64,000 nt of DNA from CAMCXT01 sp040403315 (GCA_040403315.1 JBBAKX010000005.1:1-64000); one strand, 5' to 3'; shown: positions 35,995 through 45,224, counted from the first letter of the stretch. A program made the numbers and translations. The notes: a model not told the origin generated them from the sequence alone.

Positions 35995-36504
35995 TCAATC
36001 AATAATTTGATTCACCAAAAGTCGCTTCACCTTCACTACACCTTCGGCTTCAATTACAATGAAATACAAGCCATTTCCGAAATTTCGTACATCAGGAAAT
36101 AAATTCACATCCTTAAACTGACGTGAAACCTGGTAATAGCGCTGACGAAAAAAAGTATCGAATATCCATACATTAATGTCGGTTACATCCTTGCAAATTA
36201 CTCTAATATCGAGTTGACCTGCAGTATAGACTGGATTTGGGTTAAAATCGAAATCCATAAATTCACAAGGTCCATCCACATAACCGAAGTTCACAATTCC
36301 TGCAGCTATGGCGAGACATTCATTGCGATAAGTTACATTGTCGCATCCACAAACTGGCTGATAGACTGTTCCAAAACACGGATTAAACGACACCATATTA
36401 GAATCGATACAAGATGGCTGTGTAAATTGTGCATTCAGGCTTCCCGAAAAATCAAGTACAACGATCAACGAACCGAATAAATACTTAGAGAATGAATTCA
36501 TCAT
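35995..36504 (-). CDS. Secreted Kazal-type inhibitor domain protein with T9SS-like C-terminus
   Basis: 169 residues. Signal peptide (MMNSFSKYLFGSLIVVLDFSGSLNAQ). Residues 32-81 are a Kazal domain: C...NPCFGTVYQPVCGCDNVTYRNEC...GYVDGPC with the six-cysteine pattern and the CGCDNVTYRNEC core. The last 75 residues (FDFNPNPVYTAGQLDI ... GNGLYFIVIEAEGVV) look like a T9SS sorting domain. Kazal domains inhibit serine proteases; a target is unknown. Its ATG overlaps the selD stop by 4 bp (ATGA), so it is translated from the selU-selD mRNA. Confidence 0.8.
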   Translation of the reverse strand: MMNSFSKYLFGSLIVVLDFSGSLNAQFTQPSCIDSNMVSFNPCFGTVYQPVCGCDNVTYRNECLAIAAGIVNFGYVDGPCEFMDFDFNPNPVYTAGQLDIRVICKDVTDINVWIFDTFFRQRYYQVSRQFKDVNLFPDVRNFGNGLYFIVIEAEGVVKVKRLLVNQIID

Positions 36505-37544
36505 CTTACAAAAATAGCTTTATCTGCAATAGGAATCAAACGCCCAATCGGTTGATCATATTCTCCAGCTTGGCGAAGAATTTCTTCCACCGCATTTTTG
36601 CCCGCCTCTGCAACAGAAATAAGCAATCCACCGCTGGTTTGAGGATCACATAAAGTGAGCAATGCTGTTCCATCCAACTCCGAGCAATCCGCTTTGATGT
36701 TGTTGTAGTTCCTCATCGTCATGTCGGGATACACAAATGCATCCACGTAAGGTTTCAAGGTTTCGAAAACGGGAATTGCCTGCATATTAATTTCCGCCGA
36801 ACAGCCCGAACCTGAAAGCATTTCCAATAAATGTCCAGTCAAACCGAATCCCGTAACATCGGTCATGGCATGCACCGCCTCTATTTTCCCAAATTCGAAT
36901 CCACCGCTATTGAGCTTCTTCATCGATTCAATGGCTGGTTCCGCATCCGCGGGATGGAAAAGCGTTCCGCGTTTGGCTGCAGTACTTAAAATGCCGGTTC
37001 CGAGTGCTTTAGACAAATAAAGATAATCGCCCGGTTGAACTGTATTGTTCCTTTTCAAATGAGCAATATCGCAGAATCCACTCACCGATAAACCAAAAAT
37101 AGGTTCAGGCGAATCGATGGTATGCCCACCAGCAAGCACCACTCCGGCTTTTTCGCAAATTTCGGATGCTCCTTTCATAACTTCAGCAGCCAATGAAGCG
37201 GACAATTTCCCAATTGGCCAACCGAGTATCGCCAAGGCCATGAAAGGCTTCCCTCCCATTGCATATACATCAGATATCGCATTGGCGGCAGCAATAGCGC
37301 CAAATGTAGCGGCATCATCCACAATGGGCATAAAGAAATCGGTGGTAGAAATCAAAGCCCTTCCATCGCCCAAATCCCAAGCAGCCGCATCGTCGTTTTC
37401 GGCATTTCCAACGAGTAATTCTCCAACGTTCGACTTCCGTAAACCTTTCAGCATTTCGCTCAAATCGCTTGGTGAAATTTTACATCCACAGCCCGCACCA
37501 TGTGCAAATTGGGTTAATCGAATGGGTTGATTTTCAGTATTCAT
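36501..37544 (-). CDS. selD: Selenide, water dikinase (selenophosphate synthase)
   Basis: 347 residues, standard SelD length. Catalytic region RLTQFAHGAGCGCKIS with Cys19, Cys21 and Lys22 (the Cys form, not selenocysteine), ALISTTDFFMPIVDD binding Mg-ATP, VLAGGHTIDSPEPIFG, and DVTGFGLTGHLLEM. Makes selenophosphate for selenium incorporation; no selA/selB is seen here, and the neighbour is selU, so the use is 2-selenouridine in tRNA. Overlaps selU and the Kazal gene by 4 bp each (ATGA). Confidence 0.96.
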   Translation of the reverse strand: MNTENQPIRLTQFAHGAGCGCKISPSDLSEMLKGLRKSNVGELLVGNAENDDAAAWDLGDGRALISTTDFFMPIVDDAATFGAIAAANAISDVYAMGGKPFMALAILGWPIGKLSASLAAEVMKGASEICEKAGVVLAGGHTIDSPEPIFGLSVSGFCDIAHLKRNNTVQPGDYLYLSKALGTGILSTAAKRGTLFHPADAEPAIESMKKLNSGGFEFGKIEAVHAMTDVTGFGLTGHLLEMLSGSGCSAEINMQAIPVFETLKPYVDAFVYPDMTMRNYNNIKADCSELDGTALLTLCDPQTSGGLLISVAEAGKNAVEEILRQAGEYDQPIGRLIPIADKAIFVR

Positions 37545-38545
37545 GCATTTGAAACTTGAATGATTTTTTCTGCAATTTCATCATAACTTAATCCATTAAT
37601 ATCCAACCTATGCAGAATATTTGCACCACGATTTTCCAAAGCGAACAAATAAGCCTTATCGTAATAGTTTAAAGTAATTGCAGCCACTTGGTGTAAATCG
37701 CCCAATTCCAAGGCTTCCAATGCGGCATTTACATGTTGACCACCCAAACGTTTCGCAATTTTCAGGATGCTTTCTTCCAATTTTTCGGCAGGGAAATTCC
37801 CATATTCATCTACCAAAAATTCAATTCTTTCTTGAATGGATAAGTTGACTAACAGCACGGGCACACTCTTGATATGCTTCCAAAAAGGTTCATGTACCAC
37901 CACAGTTCCGATTTTTCGGCTTTCATCTTCGATCCAAATTCTTCTGCTGAAATCCATGGCTAAAAGTTCAACATGAAGCAGATTTTCAAACTGTTCGATT
38001 GAAGGCTGAGGCGCCATTCCAAGCGCTCCGAATGCCGAACCTTTGTGGTTTGCCAATCCCTCCAGATCAATCACTTGTTCACCTTTATCGCGCAGCGCTT
38101 GAAGTATTTTTGTTTTCTTACTGCCTGTAGGACCTGTGATAACAATAAACGGAAATGCTTGATTTAAGTACTGATGAATTTCGTTTCTACAGGTTTTGTA
38201 GCCACCTTTAATCAATCTTGTCTCGAATCCTGCTTGTTGTAAAAGCCACGCAACACTCGCCGATCGCATGCCACCTCGCCAACATTGCAACATGACCTTC
38301 TTGTTGGGCGACAAACGTGCTGCTTCTTCAACAAATCCAGCCATTTTAGGCCCAACTATCCTTAAGCCTTCCAACACAGCTTCGTCTTTGCCCTGTTGTT
38401 TATAAATTGTGCCCACTACTGCCCTTTCTTCGTCTGTGAAAAGTGGAAATGAAATTGCCCCTGGAATATGCCCTCTAGAATACTCGCTCGGTGAACGGAC
38501 ATCCAAAAGAACAAAATCAGGATCGGGTTGAAAGGCTTGGTACAT
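37541..38545 (-). CDS. selU: tRNA 2-selenouridine synthase
   Basis: 334 residues from ATG 38545 (MYQAFQPDPDFVLLDVRSP); the longer upstream reading would run into the opposite promoter. N-terminal rhodanese domain with the active-site loop MLQCWRGGMRSASV (Cys97-equivalent) and a C-terminal P-loop domain. The Walker A reads GPTGSKKT: the usual glycine before the final K-T is a lysine, which is unusual for this family. SelU replaces sulfur by selenium at the wobble uridine of tRNAs for Lys, Glu and Gln, using selenophosphate from SelD, encoded by the overlapping next gene. Confidence 0.92.
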   Translation of the reverse strand: MYQAFQPDPDFVLLDVRSPSEYSRGHIPGAISFPLFTDEERAVVGTIYKQQGKDEAVLEGLRIVGPKMAGFVEEAARLSPNKKVMLQCWRGGMRSASVAWLLQQAGFETRLIKGGYKTCRNEIHQYLNQAFPFIVITGPTGSKKTKILQALRDKGEQVIDLEGLANHKGSAFGALGMAPQPSIEQFENLLHVELLAMDFSRRIWIEDESRKIGTVVVHEPFWKHIKSVPVLLVNLSIQERIEFLVDEYGNFPAEKLEESILKIAKRLGGQHVNAALEALELGDLHQVAAITLNYYDKAYLFALENRGANILHRLDINGLSYDEIAEKIIQVSNA

Positions 38546-38597
38546 TTGAAATTGAAAGGTAGAACAAAGAACAAGATTTTTATTCACATATACTTTA

Positions 38598-38605
38598 TAA
38601 CTTTG
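38598..38605 (+). promoter_or_regulatory. -7 box of the porin gene
   Basis: TAACTTTG fits TAnnTTTG, 17 bases before ATG 38623 and between the divergent selU and porin genes. Confidence 0.6.
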
Positions 38606-38622
38606 CATGATAAGCGCTACAA

Positions 38623-39741
38623 ATGCTCAAGATTTACCCTGCTCTATTCGTTTTTCTTTGGATTTTCAATCTCCAAAGCGCAAATGCGCAAATTGCAAAC
38701 ACAGGAATGGTAGAGCAAATGGATTCATCCACATTTGGAAAAGTCACTTTCAGTGGAATGTTAGATGTGTATTTTGGATACGATTTTAACGAACCTGCTG
38801 GATCGGATCGACCGTACTTCGTGTCGTCGGCAAGGCACAATGAAATCAATGTGAATCTTGCTTATCTCGGTGTAAATTATCGAAACGAGAAAATCCGTGC
38901 ACGCTTTGTTCCCGGTTTTGGAACTTACATGAATGCAAATTATGCTGCAGAAGCAGGATCATTGAGAAATTTAGTGGAGGCCAATGCTGGAGTTAGATTA
39001 TCGAAAAGCCGCGACATTTGGTTAGATGCCGGAGTTTTTGGTTCTCCTTACACGAACGAATCGGCTATTTCCAAAGACCACTTGATGTATAGTCGCTCGC
39101 TTGCACCTGAATATGTGCCTTACTACTTAACGGGTGTGAAATTGAGTGCTCCATTGGGTAAAAAACTAACTGGCTATTTTTATGTGCTCAACGGTTGGCA
39201 GAACATTACCGACACCAATACACCACTGGCAATTGGCACTCAATTAGAATACCGTCCTGGGAAACGCACATTGATTAACTTCAATACTTATATCGGTGAT
39301 GAAGTTTCAGCAGCAAATCCGAACTTTGGAATGCGCTATTTCAGCGATGTTTATCTTATATTTAATCCTGATGGGAAATTCAGTTTAACCTCCTGCATTT
39401 ACGGAGGAATACAGCAGAAATTTACGGCGGGAATTGAATCCCATCATCCTTGGTGGCAAATCAATTGGATTGGAAAGTACAACCTCAACAAAAAAGCATC
39501 TATTTCTGGAAGATTAGAGTTCTTTAGTGACCCGGAAGAAATAATGATCCGATCAATAACCAGCGAAAAATCAGATCAGTTAGCTTCTTCAGGATTGTGC
39601 TTTAATTACAAAGTGAATTCAAATGCTATGTTTCGCACTGAGTACAGAAATTTCCTTTCAAATAAAAACATCTACACCGCAAATAATCTTGAAACTAATT
39701 TCAGTAATTTACTGATCACTAGTTTATGTGTTTGGTTTTAA
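38623..39741 (+). CDS. Outer membrane beta-barrel porin (BBP2/OmpL-like)
   Basis: 372 residues: signal peptide MLKIYPALFVFLWIFNLQSANAQ, then alternating amphipathic strands with aromatic girdles (FSGMLDVYFGYDFNEP, NVNLAYLGVNYRNEKIRARF, PGFGTYMNANY, YFYVLNGWQNI, WQINWIGKYNLNKKASISGRL) and a C-terminus ending in VWF, as outer-membrane barrels do. Matches the putative porin-2 group. Substrate unknown. Divergent from selU, own promoter. Confidence 0.82.
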   Translation: MLKIYPALFVFLWIFNLQSANAQIANTGMVEQMDSSTFGKVTFSGMLDVYFGYDFNEPAGSDRPYFVSSARHNEINVNLAYLGVNYRNEKIRARFVPGFGTYMNANYAAEAGSLRNLVEANAGVRLSKSRDIWLDAGVFGSPYTNESAISKDHLMYSRSLAPEYVPYYLTGVKLSAPLGKKLTGYFYVLNGWQNITDTNTPLAIGTQLEYRPGKRTLINFNTYIGDEVSAANPNFGMRYFSDVYLIFNPDGKFSLTSCIYGGIQQKFTAGIESHHPWWQINWIGKYNLNKKASISGRLEFFSDPEEIMIRSITSEKSDQLASSGLCFNYKVNSNAMFRTEYRNFLSNKNIYTANNLETNFSNLLITSLCVWF

Positions 39742-39760
39742 TATATATAATAAATAAAAA

Positions 39761-41515
39761 ATGAAATTTCTTATACTTCCCTTTTTCCTCATGTTCTCCA
39801 CATTAATTAATGCCCAAATTATTTGCGGCGAAAATGGAAATTTAATTATTTATTCAAACTACGATGGTGGTATCGTTACCATTAATGTGGATGCTAATAT
39901 TCCCGATTTAAAAATTGGAATTTGCACGTATGAACCCGTACAAGTGAACATAACTGGTCCGTTTGCAGGAAATGTTACACAAGTTATTTACGCTGGATTT
40001 GCATCCACTCAAGCCAACAATAATTGTGGAATTTGCGATTTTCCAACCACAATTACTGGTGTAAATCCTGCCATTACCGAAATCAATGTTTATCCTCCAG
40101 CAGGTTACGACAATCCCAATGGCCATCCAAATATTGTTGGTGTTGCAGGAGCTTGTTCATCAACTCAAAATGCTGGTGGAGGAAATACACCTGACCAAGT
40201 GGTATATTATTTTCTTCAAGCAACAGGTGGCACATTTTACGCCCACTACACGCAATATTCCTGCTGGTTGAACCAAACATACAATGTTTCTGCCGGTGGA
40301 AATTGTTGTGTAGTTCCTGAATCTAGCTGTGTTCCTCCGCAAGTAAATGCTGGAACTGACATCGATCTTTGTCAAGGACAATCCACAACTATCGGCGGAG
40401 CGCCAACAGCAGCTGGAGGTTCTGCAAACAATTACACTTACCAATGGTTTCCAACCACCGGACTCGATGATCCAAATTCTCCTAATCCAGTGGCTACACC
40501 TGCACAGTTTACAACCTATACTGTGACTGTTTCTACCGGACAAGAAAATTGTGAAGCCACTGCTTCAGTGGATGTTAACGTTGGTTCTACACAAACACTT
40601 CCAGTAACTTTTCAGGGCGATCAGGTGCTTTGTCCGAACGAAACGCTGCAGCTTACTGCAGCATCTGGTTTTACCAATTACCAGTGGTCGAATAACCAAA
40701 CAGACAACTCAATCAATGTATCTGCAGCAGGAACTTATAGTGTTTCTGCAAATGGAAACAATGGCTGCAATGCGGTTTCTGATCCAATCGTGATTACTGC
40801 AAGCGCGCCGTTTCAAGTTGATGTAACTCCGCCGGGACCAATCAATATTTGTGGTGCTGAACCCGTGATCCTCACAGCAGAATCAGGCTTTACCAATTAT
40901 CAATGGTCGAACAACCAAATTGGCTCTGCACTTAATGTAACATCCTCAGGAGGTTATTCGGTGAGTGCGGTAAATCAACTTGGCTGCTCAGGGGCTTCAT
41001 CAATTGTGCAAGTGGAAATCAATCCGATCCCGGTGGCTGGATTTACTGCATTGCAATTGGATGAATACACCGTTCAATTCACAAATACTTCAACAGGTGC
41101 AGATACCTATTTGTGGAATTTCGGATTTGGTGATTCAAGCACAGAATTGAATCCGCAGTACGATTTCCTCTTCGACAACGACTGGCCAGTTTCTTTGATT
41201 GCCACTAATACTTGTGGAAGCGATACTTTATCAGATTCTGTAACGGTGATTAAAACAGGGATTGAAGATATTCTTCCGAAACCTATTACAATTGGAAATT
41301 CATCTGCTGGACCAATTATCTCCGGAGGATTTAAATCGCCAGAAATGGTGAGTTTGGTTTTAATTAATATGACTGGTCAAGTTGTATTTAACGAAAATTA
41401 CCAATTGAACAACGATTTCCAGATCCAGCCTCAAACAGCGCATTTGGCTGCAGGGGTTTACCTTATCGGGCTGCATACTTCTGCAGGCATGGTAAATTTC
41501 AAGTGGATTAAATAA
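39761..41515 (+). CDS. Secreted Ig-like/PKD protein with probable T9SS sorting domain
   Basis: 584 residues: signal peptide MKFLILPFFLMFSTLINAQ; a Cys-rich N-terminal domain of about 180 residues common in Bacteroidota secreted proteins (CGENGNLIIYSNYDGGIVTINVD, CTYEPVQVNITGPFAGNV, NGHPNIVGVAGAC); then three Ig-like modules, two carrying a GFTNYQWSNNQ repeat; a PKD-like domain (TSTGADTYLWNFGFGDSS); and a C-terminal region (SLVLINMTGQVVFN ... GVYLIGLH) like a T9SS domain lacking a clear YPNP. 20 bp after the porin gene. Confidence 0.82.
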   Translation: MKFLILPFFLMFSTLINAQIICGENGNLIIYSNYDGGIVTINVDANIPDLKIGICTYEPVQVNITGPFAGNVTQVIYAGFASTQANNNCGICDFPTTITGVNPAITEINVYPPAGYDNPNGHPNIVGVAGACSSTQNAGGGNTPDQVVYYFLQATGGTFYAHYTQYSCWLNQTYNVSAGGNCCVVPESSCVPPQVNAGTDIDLCQGQSTTIGGAPTAAGGSANNYTYQWFPTTGLDDPNSPNPVATPAQFTTYTVTVSTGQENCEATASVDVNVGSTQTLPVTFQGDQVLCPNETLQLTAASGFTNYQWSNNQTDNSINVSAAGTYSVSANGNNGCNAVSDPIVITASAPFQVDVTPPGPINICGAEPVILTAESGFTNYQWSNNQIGSALNVTSSGGYSVSAVNQLGCSGASSIVQVEINPIPVAGFTALQLDEYTVQFTNTSTGADTYLWNFGFGDSSTELNPQYDFLFDNDWPVSLIATNTCGSDTLSDSVTVIKTGIEDILPKPITIGNSSAGPIISGGFKSPEMVSLVLINMTGQVVFNENYQLNNDFQIQPQTAHLAAGVYLIGLHTSAGMVNFKWIK

Positions 41516-41523
41516 TTTATTAA

Positions 41524-41658
41524 ATGGAAAATAAAGCGCCTTCAAATGGCCGTGCAAAAGCATGGATAAAGCGAATTGGCGTTGCAGGTTTTCTGTTCTT
41601 CCTAATTAAAGGAATTGTTTGGATTGGAGTTTTTGTTGCGCTTGGGAAATGCAGTTAA
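41524..41658 (+). CDS. Small (44 aa) single-helix membrane protein
   Basis: ATG 41524 to TAA 41658, 9 bp after the preceding gene on the same strand. Basic N-terminus with KAWIKRIGVAGF, one hydrophobic helix (VAGFLFFLIKGIVWIGVFVAL) and a short GKCS end. Too short for usual ORF cutoffs. The basic-then-hydrophobic design and the RIGVAGFLFFLIKG stretch look like small conserved membrane peptides of Bacteroidota, but I cannot name a family. Likely cotranscribed with the Ig-like protein. Confidence 0.65.
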   Translation: MENKAPSNGRAKAWIKRIGVAGFLFFLIKGIVWIGVFVALGKCS

Positions 41659-41670
41659 ATTGTAATAAAA

Positions 41671-44343
41671 TTAGCGTACACTGAATTTTTGTACTGCCGA
41701 ATTACCATTTCCAATTAAACGTGCAAAATAAACTCCCGAGTTTAATTCATTTGTTTGAAATTGAATTTCATTGTTTTGAATTGGCTTAGTTTCAATCAAA
41801 CGCCCCATAATATCTATTATCTCCAGCTTTTGAAATGATTTGCCGCAGGTATTTTCTTCAATCACAATGCTTCTAGTATTTTCAGACAATTCAGCAAATC
41901 TGATTTTTTGCTCACATGCCTTCGTTTCAGAAGTATTTAGCAAAACATTTAAGTCGGAAGCCCAAATGCCTCTTCCAAATGTTGAAACATAAATCTTGTT
42001 TGCCGATTCGTTGATTTCGATATCCGATACAATTACATTGGGTAATCCATTGCTTTCATCGATCCAAACATCGAGATCAGGTTTAAGCATAAACACACCT
42101 GCATCTGTTCCGATAAGCAAATTGTCTGACTCCCACAAAAACTTAACGGTATTCACTGGAAAATTGCCCAAATTAAAGCTGATGTTGTTCCAATTTTGAC
42201 CACCATCAAAACTCTGATAAACTTTTTCACCAGCCGAAAATCCTGCCATCACAGCAACTACCCGATAGGGATTTTGCTCATGCACTGCCAAAGCCGTAAC
42301 GTATAAATCTGTTGGCAATCCATTGCTGATGTTGGTCCAATTTGCAGCTCCATCAATAGATCTATACACTTGAGAAGGAATTTGATCAGCATAATTTATT
42401 CTGCTCGCTGCATAAACAACATCGCAGTTTACAGCCGAAACCGCAAGCGCCGACATAGGCATTTCTATACCATCGATAAAACCTGGCGTTTCCCAACTAA
42501 ATCCACCGTCATTTGAAACATTTACAGTTTGATATCCAACGTAAATCTTTTCACCGTTGGTAAAGCATCCCTCAATTGGGGTTGTCCACTCCCCTGCTTC
42601 CTGAAAGAGATTGCATTGCATTTCGAAAACCGAGCTCTGCGCACCATCATCAGAGAGATAAAAATACCCGAACTGACTAGATCCAATAACCAATAAATCG
42701 TTGTTCGGATTTAACAAATTGTCCATCCCATCGCCACCGAAAATAGCTCTCCAAGAAGTTCCATCGTAATAGGAAGTTGCATTGTCTTGCGCACCAGCAA
42801 TCAACCTACCATCTAGCGTATTGGATGATGAAATGCGGTAAAACGATGTGACTTGCATTCCATTCGATAAATTCTCCCAAACACTTGGCCAGAATGCGCC
42901 ATTTTCTGCATCTGTCCACGATTGACTTAAGATTAAATCGGTTTTGTAAAGCCCGCCATCATTGCAAACAAAGTATTCATTTGTTAATGGATGTTGCATC
43001 ATGAAGTGATGATCGGCATGAATGGTTGGACCATAATAAATCGTCCAATGGCAAACAGGTTGAAAAAACTGACCTCCATCTTCCGACATGTACATATTCA
43101 CTCCTCCGATGAAAATCTTCAATGGATCGAATTGATCAACATGCAAAACCAAATCGTAAGTTCCTTGTCCACCATGGCCTTGTCCATTCGACCCATTCAA
43201 AGGATTAAATGGATCAGGTTGAATAAAATCCCAAGTATTACCAGCATTCTGACTTTTATAAATCCCATGTAAACCGCCCAAAGTATCAACGGCAGCTGCA
43301 TAAATATAATTCGAATTACCGGGTGCAATGGCAATTTTAATCCGTTGCACAAAGCCCTGTTCGGGGATGTTGGTAGGTAAAACCGTCCAAGTATTTCCAA
43401 AATCGTTCGATTTCATAATACTTGCGCTTCCAGTGTTGGCAGAATACACCCAACCTGTAGCTGCGTAGATTGTTTGAGGATTGTTTGGATCCTGCACCAA
43501 ATCCCAAAACAAACTATCCAACACTTGGTTCCAGGTATTTCCAGCATCCTGCGATTTGTACATTCCACTCACGCCGCAAGCGACCAATTCACTCGAATTT
43601 TCAGGGTTGATAAGGATTTTACGAATCAAAGAAGCATCGAAATCTTCTTGTTCGAACGACAATCCTGTGGGCGACCAAGTTTGACCTCCATCCGTAGTTT
43701 TAAAAACACCCAAACCGTAGTGTGTATGACGCTTTCTGCCATCCAAATCAAGTCCAGCGCCTATATATTCAAAATCGCACAATGAAATATACATGATGTT
43801 GGGATCAACCGCATCAATCACGATATCACTCACTCTTAAAATAGGAAGATCGTCGGTAAGTGGTGACCATGAAACTCCGGCATTTGTAGTTTTCCAAACG
43901 CCGCCTTGTGCAACACCAACAAAAAATGTTTGTGGATCGGTGGGATGAAAAGCCATACAATTGATTCGTCCTATTCCATTTTCCAAATACCCGGTGTAAT
44001 TTTCAGGAACTGCATTGGGCCCAACTGGAAACCAAGATGCATTGAAGGAAGCGGAAGTTCGGGAGCTGCTTTTTTGCATTTGGTAGTCGATCAACTCTTG
44101 CGCATCGCCTAACTCACCATTTTTATCGGTGTGTAAACTTAGCTCGTACTCCCATCTTTTGAGGTACTTCCAATGCTTTGCTTGTTGAACGTTTGCCGTA
44201 TCGGCCCATTCAGCCATGCTTTTCTGCAGATTCTTAAAGGTTGCTGGCTGTCCGTTGTTGATGTATCGATAATTTTGCGCTTGAAGCGGAAATGCAACCA
44301 ATACAAGGAAAGCGATGCACCAAAAAATGGGTTTCAATGTCAT
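41671..44343 (-). CDS. Secreted VPS10/sortilin-like BNR-repeat protein with T9SS sorting domain
   Basis: 890 residues: signal peptide MTLKPIFWCIAFLVLVAFPLQAQ, then a long beta-propeller region with at least nine Asp-box (BNR) motifs of the SxDxGxxW type (TTNAGVSWSPL, TTDGGQTWSPT, SQDAGNTWNQV, SNDFGNTWTVL, SQNAGNTWDFI, SNDGGFSWETP, SFDGGQNWNNI). T9SS C-terminal domain at the end (FQKLEIIDIMGRLIETKP ... GVYFARLIGNGNS). Commonly annotated as glycosyl hydrolase or sortilin-like; no catalytic site identified. Starts 7 bp after the stop of the short LysR gene, same strand. Confidence 0.85.
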   Translation of the reverse strand: MTLKPIFWCIAFLVLVAFPLQAQNYRYINNGQPATFKNLQKSMAEWADTANVQQAKHWKYLKRWEYELSLHTDKNGELGDAQELIDYQMQKSSSRTSASFNASWFPVGPNAVPENYTGYLENGIGRINCMAFHPTDPQTFFVGVAQGGVWKTTNAGVSWSPLTDDLPILRVSDIVIDAVDPNIMYISLCDFEYIGAGLDLDGRKRHTHYGLGVFKTTDGGQTWSPTGLSFEQEDFDASLIRKILINPENSSELVACGVSGMYKSQDAGNTWNQVLDSLFWDLVQDPNNPQTIYAATGWVYSANTGSASIMKSNDFGNTWTVLPTNIPEQGFVQRIKIAIAPGNSNYIYAAAVDTLGGLHGIYKSQNAGNTWDFIQPDPFNPLNGSNGQGHGGQGTYDLVLHVDQFDPLKIFIGGVNMYMSEDGGQFFQPVCHWTIYYGPTIHADHHFMMQHPLTNEYFVCNDGGLYKTDLILSQSWTDAENGAFWPSVWENLSNGMQVTSFYRISSSNTLDGRLIAGAQDNATSYYDGTSWRAIFGGDGMDNLLNPNNDLLVIGSSQFGYFYLSDDGAQSSVFEMQCNLFQEAGEWTTPIEGCFTNGEKIYVGYQTVNVSNDGGFSWETPGFIDGIEMPMSALAVSAVNCDVVYAASRINYADQIPSQVYRSIDGAANWTNISNGLPTDLYVTALAVHEQNPYRVVAVMAGFSAGEKVYQSFDGGQNWNNISFNLGNFPVNTVKFLWESDNLLIGTDAGVFMLKPDLDVWIDESNGLPNVIVSDIEINESANKIYVSTFGRGIWASDLNVLLNTSETKACEQKIRFAELSENTRSIVIEENTCGKSFQKLEIIDIMGRLIETKPIQNNEIQFQTNELNSGVYFARLIGNGNSAVQKFSVR

Positions 44344-44350
44344 ATGTAGC

Positions 44351-44626
44351 TTAGGTATTCTTCGACCTATCTTTGAAAGGCTTAATTAAATCCTCAACCT
44401 TTTCAACGATTTCTCGGGCTTGTAGAACGATTGCTTCGCCCTCAGCAGTTACTTTTAATGGATAGTTTGATCGATTAAAAATCACCGTACCCAAACGGTC
44501 TTCAAGAACTTTCACTTGCTGACTGATAGTACTTTGTTCAGCATAGCAAATGTCGGCAGCCTTCGAAAAACTGCCTGAATCGGCTACTGCAATTACATAC
44601 TGGAGTTGACGGAGCGTGATTAACAT
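44351..44626 (-). CDS. LysR-type regulator, DNA-binding domain only
   Basis: 91 residues from ATG 44626 (MLITLRQLQYVIAVADSGSF). Complete winged HTH: FSKAADICYAEQSTISQQVKVLEDRLGTVIFNR, then linker helix with TAEGEAIVLQAREIVEKVEDL. LysR proteins normally have about 200 further residues of effector-binding domain; here a TAA at 44353 ends the protein and the BNR gene begins 7 bp later, so the effector domain is absent. The N-terminus resembles OxyR-type members. A 12-bp perfect palindrome overlaps the region just upstream of the start. Confidence 0.8.
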   Translation of the reverse strand: MLITLRQLQYVIAVADSGSFSKAADICYAEQSTISQQVKVLEDRLGTVIFNRSNYPLKVTAEGEAIVLQAREIVEKVEDLIKPFKDRSKNT

Positions 44627-44627
44627 T

Positions 44628-44639
44628 ATCAAATTTGAT
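44628..44639. promoter_or_regulatory. 12-bp palindrome in front of the short LysR gene
   Basis: ATCAAATTTGAT is a perfect palindrome ending 1 base before the LysR start codon. LysR proteins often bind such dyads near their own promoter; autoregulation is inferred. Confidence 0.4.
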
Positions 44640-44816
44640 GTAAATGTATGAATTCGAGGCGCTTTAACAGCTTGAACTCAGGCAATGCTGTGAGTTTTTA
44701 AGCTACAGCAGGCAATTTAGCCAATCTAAATAACTGAAAATGATTGGAAAAGAATCACAAGAATTGAAAACTGCACTATGGCAATTTAATTAACTTGCGT
44801 GCGTTTTCCTACCGAA

Positions 44817-45224
44817 ATGAGAATTACAACACTCGGTATTATTGCATTTACCATTCTGTTATCAGGATGCACCAAAAATCCAAAAACTGGGTTCGAAGGA
44901 GCAGTTTTATATGGCGAAGGAGAATGCTTACCTGTGAATGGGCCTGGTTTCGGACGCGAATATGACGATTACAAGGGCAAGGTTTATTTTGTACCCTATT
45001 CTGAAACCCAAAAAACTCCATTTCCTTCTTTTGAATCTTTAAAAGCCGAAGCGATTTTCACAGAAAGCAAAAAAGGCAGAATCAAAATTGAACTTGAGCC
45101 CGGCATTTATCTCATTATGCTAGAAGATTTCTATCAGTTTAGAGAAGACAAAGTGGTTAAAATAAACGAAGGAGATGTAGTCGAAACCAACATCTCCTTC
45201 TGGAAGTGCTCTAATTTTCAGTAG
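44817..45224 (+). CDS. Small lipoprotein of unknown function
   Basis: 135 residues from ATG 44817 (MRITTLGIIAFTILLSGC): lipoprotein signal with lipobox LSGC. The mature part is beta-rich (GFEGAVLYGEGECLP, YKGKVYFVPYSE, GRIKIELEPGIYLIMLEDFY, EGDVVETNISFWKC), reminiscent of carboxypeptidase-regulatory-like modules but not identifiable. Its stop abuts the MsrB stop with no gap. Two Cys (GEC and WKC) might form a disulfide. Confidence 0.75.
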   Translation: MRITTLGIIAFTILLSGCTKNPKTGFEGAVLYGEGECLPVNGPGFGREYDDYKGKVYFVPYSETQKTPFPSFESLKAEAIFTESKKGRIKIELEPGIYLIMLEDFYQFREDKVVKINEGDVVETNISFWKCSNFQ

